NCBI GenBank assembly: GCA_030756895.1
Contig: JAVBIX010000017.1
Coordinates: 1-56,850 of the forward strand
Source: Synechococcus sp. SP2 MAG
GTDB lineage: Bacteria > Cyanobacteriota > Cyanobacteriia > PCC-6307 > Cyanobiaceae
Reading direction: 5' to 3'
DNA: 56,850 bases
The translations under genes were made by a program, and so were the position numbers. Of the stretch, positions 35,537-44,300 are shown in pieces. Numbering within the stretch: position 1 is the first letter of the stretch; each line of letters opens with the position of its first letter. The notes beneath the pieces are model-generated. The model made no database searches, was not told where the DNA came from, and saw only the letters and a list, made by a program, of their open reading frames with translations.

Positions 35537-36795
35537 TTCCTCGTGTTGGAGATGGCACGCTCAGTGCCTGGATTCCAAGGGGATTGGTCGAGCTGGACTA
35601 TGAACGCGTTGGCTCGCCAGCGCCGACCACGCGCGCAGATGGTCTTTGTGCGTTGCAGGTGTCCTGGAGAGAGGGACGGATTTTGCAAGTGCAGCCGCTT
35701 GTTGAGGGGGCCGCGGAACCGGATGGGATGTTGCTTCCCCGTCTGCTGGAGCCGCATGCGCACCTTGATAAGGCTTTTAGCTGGAGCCACTACCCCAATC
35801 TCAGTGGCACTTATGCCGGAGCGATGGAGGCCAACCTCAGGGAACATCAGAGCCGAACTCTGAAGGTGGTTCAAGAGCGCTTTGAGCGCTCGATGCAATT
35901 GGCTTGGCGCCATGGTTTGCGTGCTGTACGAACCCACATAGACAGCCTGGGTCCTGGGGCCCAGTGCAGCTGGGACGCCATTCTTGAAGGAGCGTCTCGT
36001 TGGCACGATCGCGTCACGGTTCAGCCGGTTGCCCTGGTTCCGGTGGGGCATTGGAGCACCTCAGAAGGGGAACAACTGGCGGCTCGGGTGGCAGCTTCCG
36101 GTGGCTTGCTCGGTGGTGTGATCACCCCCCCCTGCTCTGGGCGTGAGCACCGCCAGGCGCTGCGGAACCTATTGGCGCTGGCCGATCGGCATGGATGTGG
36201 GGTGGATTTGCATATTGACGAAGCCAGTTCTGAGCCAGCAGCAGGCTTGTTTCAGCTGATGCGCGTTCTCAAGCGGATGACCGTTTCAGTGCCGATCACC
36301 TGCAGCCATGCCAGCAGCCTGTCGCTCCTTAGAGCATCTGCGTTGCAGAGGCTTGCTGAACGGATGGCGCTTCACAACATTCGAGTGGTGGCTCTCCCTC
36401 TGACCAATGGCTGGCTTTTAGGTCGGCAAGATTTCGGTACGCCTCTGCGGCGACCCTTGGCGCCAATTCGTCAGTTGCAGCGTGCTGGGGTGTGTGTGGC
36501 CGTGGGCGGTGACAACGTGCAGGATCCATGGTTTCCGGCTGGCAACTTCGACCCCTTGGCTTTGATTGCAGCGAGCCTGGCTCAGGCCCAGCTCGCTCCG
36601 TGGGAACGCTTGGGTCTTTCGCCCTTCACAACGGCGGCAGCTCGATTGATGCAGATGGAGTGGGACGGTGTGATCCGAGCGGGTGCACCGGCTGATGCGA
36701 TGCAGCTTCCCGTTCAAAGCTGGGCGGAAGCCTTGGCGGCACCTCCGGAGCGCCGCTTGTTGGTGCGTGGGGTATGGGTGCAGGATTCAACCTGA
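35533..36795 (+). CDS. Metal-dependent amidohydrolase (cytosine deaminase-like)
   Basis: 420 residues. Amidohydrolase TIM barrel with EPHAHLDKAF (HxH metal site), RTHIDS, DLHIDE, CSHASS and the late Asp in VGGDNVQDPW. Together with the HLDKAF pattern, these recall cytosine deaminase (CodA) and related aminohydrolases. The true substrate is uncertain. The start overlaps the DUF4359-like gene by four bases and an FAD oxidase follows 79 bp later. Confidence 0.8.
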   Translation: MIPRVGDGTLSAWIPRGLVELDYERVGSPAPTTRADGLCALQVSWREGRILQVQPLVEGAAEPDGMLLPRLLEPHAHLDKAFSWSHYPNLSGTYAGAMEANLREHQSRTLKVVQERFERSMQLAWRHGLRAVRTHIDSLGPGAQCSWDAILEGASRWHDRVTVQPVALVPVGHWSTSEGEQLAARVAASGGLLGGVITPPCSGREHRQALRNLLALADRHGCGVDLHIDEASSEPAAGLFQLMRVLKRMTVSVPITCSHASSLSLLRASALQRLAERMALHNIRVVALPLTNGWLLGRQDFGTPLRRPLAPIRQLQRAGVCVAVGGDNVQDPWFPAGNFDPLALIAASLAQAQLAPWERLGLSPFTTAAARLMQMEWDGVIRAGAPADAMQLPVQSWAEALAAPPERRLLVRGVWVQDST

Positions 36796-36874
36796 GGATC
36801 ACCTCCACCACTGCCGTCACAGCCTTTTCTTCAGTAACCGCACCCCTTTCACTCCAAGTCAGCCCTGAATCGCC

Positions 36875-38206
36875 ATGGTCTTCGATGCTTTGCAAAACGA
36901 GCTGGCAGCCGTTGCTGATCTCAGCTTGCTGACGAGTCCAGCTGAATTGGATCGCTACTCCCGCGATGCCTACGACTACTCGCCAGTGCTGCGAGAACAG
37001 CTCAGTCAATGCCGCGCTGATCTCGTTGTCAGTGCGGCTTCGGTGCAGGCGGTGCAAGCGGTGGCCGCGGCCTGCCATCGCCATGGCGTGCCGCTGACCT
37101 TGCGTGGATCAGGAACGGGTAATTACGGCCAGAGCGTTCCCCTGAAAGGGGGTGTGGTGCTGTTGATGGATGCCTTACGCGAGGTGCGTTCCATCGATCC
37201 GGCTTCTGGTGTTGTGACCGTGGAATGCGGTTGTTTGATGCGTGACCTTGATCGGGCCTTGGCTGTTCATAGCCGGCAATTAAGGCTGTTCCCAAGCACT
37301 TGGCGCAGTGCCACGATCGGTGGCTTTATCAGCGGCGGATCTGGGGGGATCGGTTCGGTGCGCTGGGGGTTTTTGCGAGATCCTGGCCACCTCCTCGGTC
37401 TGGAGGTGGTGACGATGGAGGCTTCACCTCGGCTGTTGCAACTGGAGGCAACGGAGGCGGAAGCCTTGAATCACGCCTACGGCACCAATGGCATCATCAC
37501 GGCGCTCACGCTCTCCTCGGCGGCGCGGGTGGCGTGGCAGGAGGTGGTTGTGGATTGTTCCGACTGGACAACGGCGGTGGAGTTGGCCCAGCGTTGTGGT
37601 CAAGCTGCGGTTGAGTTGAACCTCTGCACTGTTTTGCAGTCGGCCATCGTGGAACGCCTCCCGTCGTGGAGTGGGGCCTCACGGGGACAGCACCGGTTGC
37701 TGTTGTTGGTGGCTCCCGATGGGGTGAGCACGATTGAGCGTCTGGCGAGTTCTGTTCAGGCGCAGGTGCAGGTGCTCGGGCCAGAGGACAACCATCAGGG
37801 CAATGGTCTGAGGGAGTTGAGCTGGAATCACACAACCCTGCATCTGCGCAATCACGATTCCAACTGGACCTATCTGCAGATGCTTCTGCCCCAGCCTGAA
37901 CTGGTCTGTATGGAGGCTCTTCAGCAGCGCTGGGGAGATGATCTCGTCTGGCATCTCGAGGCCGTGCGTCAGCAGGGGACCTTCCGTTTGGCGGCGTTGC
38001 CGGTGGTTTATTGGAGAGGAGCGAAGGCTCTCCAGGACTTAATCGACGACTGTCTTGCCAAGGGGGCATTTGTGTTTAACCCCCATGTGCTCACCGTTGA
38101 GGGAGGTGGCCTGGGTGTGATTGATGGCGATCAGGTGGCAGCGAAGCATCGCCACGATCCCGATGGCTTGCTCAACCCAGGAAAGCTGGGTGGATTTCCC
38201 GAGTAA
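36875..38206 (+). CDS. FAD-linked oxidase (GlcD/D-lactate dehydrogenase family)
   Basis: 443 residues. PCMH-type FAD-binding domain with LTLRGSGTGNYGQSVPLKGG and STWRSATIGGFISGGSGGIG, and a C-terminal oxidase domain ending DPDGLLNPGKLGG, typical of the VAO/GlcD family. These oxidise 2-hydroxy acids such as glycolate or lactate, but substrate-specific residues cannot be read here. No iron-sulfur partner is next to it. It follows the amidohydrolase in the same direction, which may mean a shared catabolic step. Confidence 0.82.
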   Translation: MVFDALQNELAAVADLSLLTSPAELDRYSRDAYDYSPVLREQLSQCRADLVVSAASVQAVQAVAAACHRHGVPLTLRGSGTGNYGQSVPLKGGVVLLMDALREVRSIDPASGVVTVECGCLMRDLDRALAVHSRQLRLFPSTWRSATIGGFISGGSGGIGSVRWGFLRDPGHLLGLEVVTMEASPRLLQLEATEAEALNHAYGTNGIITALTLSSAARVAWQEVVVDCSDWTTAVELAQRCGQAAVELNLCTVLQSAIVERLPSWSGASRGQHRLLLLVAPDGVSTIERLASSVQAQVQVLGPEDNHQGNGLRELSWNHTTLHLRNHDSNWTYLQMLLPQPELVCMEALQQRWGDDLVWHLEAVRQQGTFRLAALPVVYWRGAKALQDLIDDCLAKGAFVFNPHVLTVEGGGLGVIDGDQVAAKHRHDPDGLLNPGKLGGFPE

Positions 38207-38740
38207 TTAGCACTCCAGGCTGTCGCGGGTGGAGACACCGCTGCTGGAATTGACGCCATCAGCGTCCTGGCAGAGCCGGCGTTGATCTTCCCGATCCAAC
38301 AAGGCATTCGTGAAATCTGCGCCCTCGATGTCTGCACCGGCAAAGCTGCTGCCGGAAGCGATTACACCAATGAGCAAGGCGTCGCGAAGATCCGTTTTGG
38401 AGAAATCGGCACGATCCATCAATGAATCACTTAAGTCGGCGCCATGGAAATTTGCCTCCGAAAATTCTGCTTGGGTAAAGATCGTGCCTTGCAGGTTGGC
38501 GTCGCTGAAATCTGCACCTTTACCGGTGGCTCCTGCAAAGGATGTGTTGAAGAGGTTTTGCCCGTGGAAGTCAACGCCGCTCTGGTTGGTCAGGGTGTAA
38601 TCCACGCGCTCTTGGAACAAGGCTCGATCTTGGAGGCCCACTCCGGTGGAGGTATCGAGAGCGATCACAGGGAAAGGTAAAGCTGTCATCAGCGCCAGAA
38701 GAGCAAGGGCGAGCAGGGAGTGCAGAGTCCGGTTGCGCAT
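38207..38740 (-). CDS. Exported pentapeptide-repeat protein (thylakoid lumen type)
   Basis: 177 residues from ATG 38740, which gives a clean signal peptide (LLALALLALMTALPFPVIA). Pentapeptide repeats of the A(D/N)LXX type run from about residue 55 to 150 (GADFSDANLQGTIFTQAEFS and onward), forming a right-handed beta helix. The C-terminus has a Cys pair spaced by 20 residues (RRLCQDADG and SLEC). This resembles lumenal pentapeptide proteins of plants and cyanobacteria, whose function is poorly known. Converges with the FAD oxidase end to end. Confidence 0.8.
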   Translation of the reverse strand: MRNRTLHSLLALALLALMTALPFPVIALDTSTGVGLQDRALFQERVDYTLTNQSGVDFHGQNLFNTSFAGATGKGADFSDANLQGTIFTQAEFSEANFHGADLSDSLMDRADFSKTDLRDALLIGVIASGSSFAGADIEGADFTNALLDREDQRRLCQDADGVNSSSGVSTRDSLEC

Positions 38741-38844
38741 GACGGGTGCATCAAAAGCTGACCTCACTTTGCCGCTCATGCGTTCGCTCTGAAGCAAACG
38801 CTGCTCAAAACATGCCGATCAGTGTCCAGGAAAGCTTTTGTTCT

Positions 38845-40089
38845 CTAGGACTCGTTCAGTATTCCTTCTGCCAACAACGATCCGATTAAATACAAGGAGC
38901 CTGCAACAACAGGGGTTGGGTTCGGTTTGCCTGCGTCGTTCTTGAACTGGCTGATGAGAACGTCCTCCACGCAGGAGGCGCTCCTTAGTTGATGTGCATG
39001 CGTTGGGCAGATCTCGCTCAATTGATCGGCTGTCCAGCTGAGATGCCCTGGCACTGGCACGATCCAGGCTTCGTCGTTTGGCTCCAACAAAATTTGGAGC
39101 ATTGCTGGGGCTTGCTTGTGGCCCTGAATGCCAAGAATCCAGATCTGTTGTTGCCCTGATTGGCTCCAGCAACGACGCTCAAGGGCGAGTTGCTGGGCCG
39201 CATCGGGGTTGTGGGCTCCATCCACGCGCACAGAGTGGTGGTTCCAGTGCAAGGTTTGAAGCCGTCCAGGCCAACGGGCTTGGGCCAGCCCTCGCCGGAT
39301 CTGCTCCTCTGTGATCGTGCTGCCAAGGGCATTCATCCGTCGCAGCGCCGCACAGGCCACGGCTCCATTACGCCGTTGTAGGTGCCCAGAGAGCCCTAGC
39401 TCCCACTCGTCTGTGAGGGGCTTCACCCACTCCAGCGTGGCGCCCATGTCTTGGCTGCGCGTCTCCAAGACTTTGGTCACTGCTTCGTGTTGAGGGGCAC
39501 TGATTACATGGGCTCCAGGGCTGATGACCGCTGCTTTTTCGCTGCTGATGGCGGTTAAGGAGTGCCCGAGATGTTCGCAATGATCCATTCCGATCGAGCC
39601 AATGGCGATGAGAGGCCGGTTGGGATGGGCCGTTGTGGCATCCAGCCGCCCTCCAAGGCCTGCTTCTAGGACGAGCCAATCCAGAGAGTTGGCTTCAAAA
39701 TGAACCAGGGCTGCCGTGATCAGCTGCTCGAACGGGGTCAGGTTGTGATGCTGCGCCACCGATTGAAGTTGTTTTAGACGTTGGCGCAGTTGAGCCAGCT
39801 CAATCTGCTGCTGGTTCACGCAAATCCGTTCACACCAACTCGTGAGATGGGGAGACGTGGTGAGGCCAGAGCGCAGACCTGCTGCCGTGAGGCCGCTGTG
39901 AATCATGCAAGCGATCGACCCTTTGCCATTGGTGCCAACCACCTGCACGGCGGGGACATCAGCGCAGGGGTTGGCTAAATCGACAAGAGCTGTCTGCATC
40001 CGCTTAAGGGATAGATCCATTCCCCTCTGCTCAAAGGGAGAGAGCAGGTCCGCCAACTCATCAAGGAGATCCACCTTTGAGCCGGTCAC
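38845..40089 (-). CDS. folC: Dihydrofolate/folylpolyglutamate synthase FolC
   Basis: 414 residues from GTG 40089. Mur ligase-like ATPase with VVGTNGKGSIACMIHSGL (P-loop), SPHLTSWCERI, LVLEAGLGGRLDATTAHPN and VDGAHNPDAAQQLA. It joins glutamate to dihydropteroate and extends folates with glutamate. The start overlaps the argD stop as GTGA, so translation is coupled to argD. Confidence 0.92.
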   Translation of the reverse strand: MTGSKVDLLDELADLLSPFEQRGMDLSLKRMQTALVDLANPCADVPAVQVVGTNGKGSIACMIHSGLTAAGLRSGLTTSPHLTSWCERICVNQQQIELAQLRQRLKQLQSVAQHHNLTPFEQLITAALVHFEANSLDWLVLEAGLGGRLDATTAHPNRPLIAIGSIGMDHCEHLGHSLTAISSEKAAVISPGAHVISAPQHEAVTKVLETRSQDMGATLEWVKPLTDEWELGLSGHLQRRNGAVACAALRRMNALGSTITEEQIRRGLAQARWPGRLQTLHWNHHSVRVDGAHNPDAAQQLALERRCWSQSGQQQIWILGIQGHKQAPAMLQILLEPNDEAWIVPVPGHLSWTADQLSEICPTHAHQLRSASCVEDVLISQFKNDAGKPNPTPVVAGSLYLIGSLLAEGILNES

Positions 40090-41327
40090 GTGTTCAGCAG
40101 TTCCAGCGTGCGTTCAAGGCGGGAGAGCAGCTCGTTCACCTCTCGGCGATCGATCACTAAGGGAGGAACCATCCGCACCACCTTGGTCCCGGCAGGAACG
40201 AGCAAGAGTTTTTGCCCTAAGGCTGCTTTGACAACGTCAGCAGCATTGAGATCGCAGTCCTCTCGTAGGACCAAACCCTGCAGTAAGCCCCAACCTCGGG
40301 CGTCCTCGAGTTGTTGAGGAAAGCGTTGTATGAGTTGGTTGAGTCCAGCTCTTAATTGCTCACCCCGTTCTGACACGTTGCGGAGCAGCTGTTTCCGTTC
40401 CAATTCGCGGGCGACGGTAAGACCAGCGCGACAAGCAAATGGGTTGCCGCCAAACGTGCTGGCGTGATCTCCAGGTGCGAACAGGTCGGCGTGCTCGGTG
40501 GTCAGCAGGGCACCAATCGCATGGCCACCACCAAGCCCTTTCGCCAAGGTGATCACATCGGGTTGGACATCCAGTTGCTCATAGCCCCAGAGCTTGCCGC
40601 TGCGACCCATTCCCACTTGAACTTCGTCAAAGATCAAGAGAATGTTGCGTTCATCGCAGTGGCGACGAATGGCACGGAACACATCTGGATTGCCTGGATT
40701 CACCCCGCCCTCGCCTTGGAGCGGCTCGATCAGCACTGCGCAAACCCGAGGGCCATGGGCTTCTAGGCGGTTTAAAAGCAGTTCAAAGCTCTTGATGTCG
40801 TTGTAGGTGAAGGTTTCAAATCCCTCCACCATCGGCTCAAATCCCACGTGATAGCGAGGTTGCCCTGTGGCACTCACCGCTGCCAGCGTGCGGCCATGAA
40901 AGCTTGCGGCCGCCGTCAAGATGACGGGCCGTTCGATTCCCCGGCGTTGATGGCCGTGTTTGCGGGCCAATTTGATGGCCGCTTCATTGGCTTCCGCACC
41001 GGAATTGCAGAAGAACACACTGTCTGCGCAGCTGTTGTTCACGAGCCAACGGGCTAGCTCTTCTTGCTCAGGAATCGCATAAAGATTGGAGACGTGCTGG
41101 AGGCGACTGAGCTGATCCTTCAGCGCACGCCGCAGTGCGGGGTTGCTATGGCCGAGGGTGCAAGTTGCAATTCCAGCCACGGCATCGAGGTAGCGATGGC
41201 CTTTGTGGTCACGGACCCAGCAACCTTTCCCACTCACCAGGGTGAGCGGGTAGCGGTTGTAAGTCCCCATCACAGCAGTGGGGAGCGACTTAGTGATGCC
41301 AGTTGTTTTTGGGGATGTGTCTACCAT
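40086..41327 (-). CDS. argD: Acetylornithine aminotransferase ArgD
   Basis: 413 residues from ATG 41327. Class III aminotransferase with CNSGAEANEAAIKLARKHG, SFHGRTLAAVSATGQ, LIFDEVQVGMGRSGKLWGYE and the PLP lysine in VITLAKGLGGGHAIGALL. It transaminates N-acetylglutamate semialdehyde in arginine synthesis. Paralogues act on ornithine or succinylornithine, but the motif set and single copy here favour ArgD. Coupled to folC downstream. Confidence 0.92.
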   Translation of the reverse strand: MVDTSPKTTGITKSLPTAVMGTYNRYPLTLVSGKGCWVRDHKGHRYLDAVAGIATCTLGHSNPALRRALKDQLSRLQHVSNLYAIPEQEELARWLVNNSCADSVFFCNSGAEANEAAIKLARKHGHQRRGIERPVILTAAASFHGRTLAAVSATGQPRYHVGFEPMVEGFETFTYNDIKSFELLLNRLEAHGPRVCAVLIEPLQGEGGVNPGNPDVFRAIRRHCDERNILLIFDEVQVGMGRSGKLWGYEQLDVQPDVITLAKGLGGGHAIGALLTTEHADLFAPGDHASTFGGNPFACRAGLTVARELERKQLLRNVSERGEQLRAGLNQLIQRFPQQLEDARGWGLLQGLVLREDCDLNAADVVKAALGQKLLLVPAGTKVVRMVPPLVIDRREVNELLSRLERTLELLNT

Positions 41328-41446
41328 TTCGCCCAACTGTTAACCAGTGGCTTTCGTTGTTCTATTGAAGCTGACCGCCCTGAATGGAGTGGGTCACGCA
41401 TCACAACATTGCCCATTCAATGGGCGGGATCATCCCGGTTAGGTCA

Positions 41447-41528
41447 TACAGGTGGTCGGACTTGAACCGACAAGGGTTTCCCCGCCGCATTTTGAGTGCG
41501 GTGCGTCTACCAATTCCGCCACACCTGC
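41447..41528 (-). tRNA. tRNA-Leu (CAA)
   Basis: Minus strand: acceptor GCAGGTG with CACCTGT (one G-T pair), anticodon stem CCGCA/TGCGG with loop CTCAAAA (anticodon CAA), long variable arm CGGGGAAACCCTTG, T-arm GTCGGTTCAAGTCCGAC, discriminator A. CCA not encoded. Confidence 0.95.
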
Positions 41529-41609
41529 TCGTTTGCGTCACCAGACGCAAGGCCCATCAATGGATTGAGGACTCTTTATTACCCTACACGTTTTGAGGAT
41601 GAGACCCTG

Positions 41610-42914
41610 TCAGGGTGTGCGCCTGATCAATTTGGCTCCAGCACGGCCAAGCTTCGCTTCGATATCCGCGTAGCCACGGTCGAGGTGGTCGAGGCCGCTC
41701 ACTTGCGACTTCCCTTTTGCCACCAGTGCTGCCAACACCATGGCGGCTGAGGCTCTGAGATCGGTCCCATTCACTGGAGCCCCGCTGAGTGCGGATACGC
41801 CTTCCACAACAGCAGTGTTGCTTTGAACCCTGATGGAGGCACCCATGCGCTGCAGCTCTGCAACGTGCTGCATCCGGTTTTCGTAGATCTTCTCCGTAAT
41901 CACACTGGTTCCCTGTGCCGTGGCCAGTAATGCCATGAACGGTGCTTGAAGATCGGTGGGAAAACCAGGGAAGGGTTGGGTGGTGATGTCGATGCCCCGG
42001 ATCTCCCCGGGAGTGATCGTGATCCCTTCCTGATCGATGTCAAGTTTGCAGCCGCAGTCGCGCAGCTTTTGCAAAACAGCACTGAGATGTTCAGGGATCA
42101 CAGGAGCCACTCTCAGCTTCGAGCGGGTGATGGCAGCTGCAAGCAGGAAGGTGCCGGCCTCAATGCGGTCGGGAATCACCGTGTAATCGCAACCCTTGAG
42201 TTGATCCACACCTTCCACGGTGATGGTGGGTCCGCCGGCACCGCTGATGTTGGCGCCCATGGCAATCAATAAGTTGGCGAGATCCTGAACCTCTGGCTCC
42301 TGGGCTGCATTCGAAATCACGCTGGTGCCTTGAGCCAAGGCTGCTGCCATCAAAATGGTTTCTGTGGCACCCACACTGGGGCAATCAAAAACGATCTCTG
42401 CACCTTTGAGACGTTGCTCTCTGCCTGGGATGGAGGCGGCAATGATGCCGTGCTCCACATTCACAACGGCTCCGAGGGCCTTCAATCCACGGATGTGTTC
42501 CACAACCGGACGCGCACCAATGCGGCATCCACCAGGCAGGGGCACCCGTGCGTGTCCCATGCGGGCGAGAAGCGGGCCTATGGCAAAAAAGCTGGCGCGC
42601 AGGCCGTTGACTAATTCGTATGGAGGCTCTGCTCCTGTCATTTGATCGGCATGGAGGTGAACCACCTCGCCGCTGCGTTGAACCTTGACGCCCAAGGAAG
42701 ACAGGATTTCTGTCATCCCGTCGATATCCGTCAGTGGGGGGACGTTGCGGAGGGTCAGAGGGTCTTCGGTCAGAAGGGAGGCTGTCATCAGCACGAGGGC
42801 TGAATTCTTCGCGCCGCTGACGCGCAGCTCTCCGCTCAACTTCTCTCCACCATCAATCTCGAGGTGCGGCTTGAGAATGTCTTGAGACGCAAGAGCCGCT
42901 GCCATCATTCCCAT
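41610..42914 (-). CDS. murA: UDP-GlcNAc 1-carboxyvinyltransferase MurA
   Basis: 434 residues. EPSP synthase-like fold with [35 protein letters not shown] and the catalytic cysteine in [16 protein letters not shown]. It adds enolpyruvate to UDP-GlcNAc, the first committed step of peptidoglycan. The cysteine form is sensitive to fosfomycin. Flanked by two tRNA-Leu genes. The start may be the first Met or those two or three codons in. Confidence 0.95.
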   Translation of the reverse strand: MGMMAAALASQDILKPHLEIDGGEKLSGELRVSGAKNSALVLMTASLLTEDPLTLRNVPPLTDIDGMTEILSSLGVKVQRSGEVVHLHADQMTGAEPPYELVNGLRASFFAIGPLLARMGHARVPLPGGCRIGARPVVEHIRGLKALGAVVNVEHGIIAASIPGREQRLKGAEIVFDCPSVGATETILMAAALAQGTSVISNAAQEPEVQDLANLLIAMGANISGAGGPTITVEGVDQLKGCDYTVIPDRIEAGTFLLAAAITRSKLRVAPVIPEHLSAVLQKLRDCGCKLDIDQEGITITPGEIRGIDITTQPFPGFPTDLQAPFMALLATAQGTSVITEKIYENRMQHVAELQRMGASIRVQSNTAVVEGVSALSGAPVNGTDLRASAAMVLAALVAKGKSQVSGLDHLDRGYADIEAKLGRAGAKLIRRTP

Positions 42915-43058
42915 CGTTACTTAATTAATGATCATCTTCACCAACAAGAATGAGACCGTCTAGACGGCCGGCGCTCAAACTGGTTCTGTTGGGTTCAGAT
43001 AGTGTCTGTCACTCCAAAGCTGATGTCGTATGGTCATCAGGTCACGTTTGTGACGCCA

Positions 43059-43140
43059 GCGGTTGTGGCGGAATTGGTAGACGCGCATGTTTCAGGTACA
43101 TGTGTCTTCGGACGTGGGAGTTCAAGTCTCCCTAACCGCA
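43059..43140 (+). tRNA. tRNA-Leu (CAG)
   Basis: Acceptor GCGGTTG (43059-43065) with TAACCGC (43133-43139), one G-T pair, discriminator A 43140. Anticodon stem CATGT/ACATG with loop TTCAGGT gives CAG. Long variable arm and T-arm GGGAGTTCAAGTCTCCC. CCA not encoded. Confidence 0.95.
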
Positions 43141-43174
43141 TTAATGTGACTGGGTCAGGACTCCCAACTCCTTC

Positions 43175-43423
43175 ATGATTGTGCTCAAGATCTCCAACTC
43201 ATCGGAGGTAGTGGCTTCCAAAGTTGGTAAGTTCCTAGAACTTTTGACTCCCGATTCCGTGGATCAATCTGCGGTGGAAGATCAAGTTATTAAGAAGCTG
43301 GTTGAGAATTTGGCCGCTGAAGGGATTAAAGGGGAGATTGCTGCAGTTCAAGGCATTGATCTCGATGCTAAGGACCTCAAACTTCACGACGGTATGAAGG
43401 TGCGTAAGCACACGAGCTTCTGA
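43175..43423 (+). CDS. Small soluble protein, unknown
   Basis: 82 residues from ATG 43175. Regular alternation of helix and strand (VASKVGKFLELLTPDSVDQS, QVIKKLVENLAAEGIKGEI, GIDLDAKDLKLHDGMKV), with no membrane segment. No family recognised. Its stop is four bases before the methyltransferase start, so both are probably on one transcript that continues to lpd and trpC. Confidence 0.6.
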   Translation: MIVLKISNSSEVVASKVGKFLELLTPDSVDQSAVEDQVIKKLVENLAAEGIKGEIAAVQGIDLDAKDLKLHDGMKVRKHTSF

Positions 43424-43427
43424 TTCC

Positions 43428-44300
43428 GTGTTGTTGGAAGATCAGTCAGACGAGCTGATCACCAGTCGTCGTAACCCTCTTGTTCGAAGACTGCGTTCGT
43501 TGTCATCGCGTGCAGGGAGAGAGGAACACGGCGTTGTTTTGCTGGAAGGCACTCACCAACTTCAAGAACTTCAGAGCTGTCTTTGGAGTGAATCTGTTGC
43601 GCTTGATGTTGTTGCAACTCCCGCGTGGTTGCAGACCCATGCAGGCTTGATTCGCGCTTTGCCGGGATCTGTGCGTCTGCAGAGAATCAGTGCCGAAGCG
43701 TTGCAAGCCGGGTTAACCACGGTTCAGCCCGATGGCGTTGCCTGCTTGCTGCCTTTGTCTTGCTTGCCTTCAGCGGTTGCGGCCCCCGAATTTGTTCTGG
43801 CGCTGGATCGCATCCAGGATCCAGGCAACCTTGGAACGCTGCTGCGCACCGCTCGGGCCGCAGACATCCAGCAGGTTTGGTGCGCATCCGGTGCTGATCC
43901 GTTGGCGCCAAAGGTGGTGCGATCATCGGCTGGCGCGATCTTGAGTCTGCCGGTCGAGCGCTTTGGCCCTGATCCAGTGGAAGGGGTTGTTCAACTCGCC
44001 GATCGCTTGAGGCAAGCCCGCGAGGCTGGACTTCAAATTGTGGCCTCGTTGGTGCCAGATGCAGCGGCTGATTTAAGCGTTCAGCCTTACTGGGAGCTGG
44101 ACTGGACCCTGCCCACGGTGCTTCTGCTTGGAAACGAAGGAGCGGGTTTGGACCCGTTGTTGCAGGCCTGCTGCTCCGCTGGTGTGACCCTGCCCCATAG
44201 CTCCGCAGTGGAATCGCTCAATGTGGCTGCTGCTGCGGTCCCTCTGCTTTTGGAGAGGCGACGGGCGAGAATGACGTCTTCAACGCAGAAGATCGGGTGA
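43428..44300 (+). CDS. SpoU-family RNA 2'-O-methyltransferase
   Basis: 290 residues from GTG 43428. An N-terminal substrate-binding region (ITSRRNPLVRRLRSLSSRAG) and a SPOUT domain with ALDRIQDPGNLGTLLRTARA (motif 1), LLLGNEGAGL (motif 2) and LPHSSAVESLNVAAAAVPLL (motif 3). This matches TrmH/RlmB-type enzymes that methylate ribose in rRNA or tRNA. The exact target cannot be told from sequence. Distinct from the TrmH at 5348-6037. Overlaps lpd by four bases (GTGA). Confidence 0.85.
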   Translation: MLLEDQSDELITSRRNPLVRRLRSLSSRAGREEHGVVLLEGTHQLQELQSCLWSESVALDVVATPAWLQTHAGLIRALPGSVRLQRISAEALQAGLTTVQPDGVACLLPLSCLPSAVAAPEFVLALDRIQDPGNLGTLLRTARAADIQQVWCASGADPLAPKVVRSSAGAILSLPVERFGPDPVEGVVQLADRLRQAREAGLQIVASLVPDAAADLSVQPYWELDWTLPTVLLLGNEGAGLDPLLQACCSAGVTLPHSSAVESLNVAAAAVPLLLERRRARMTSSTQKIG

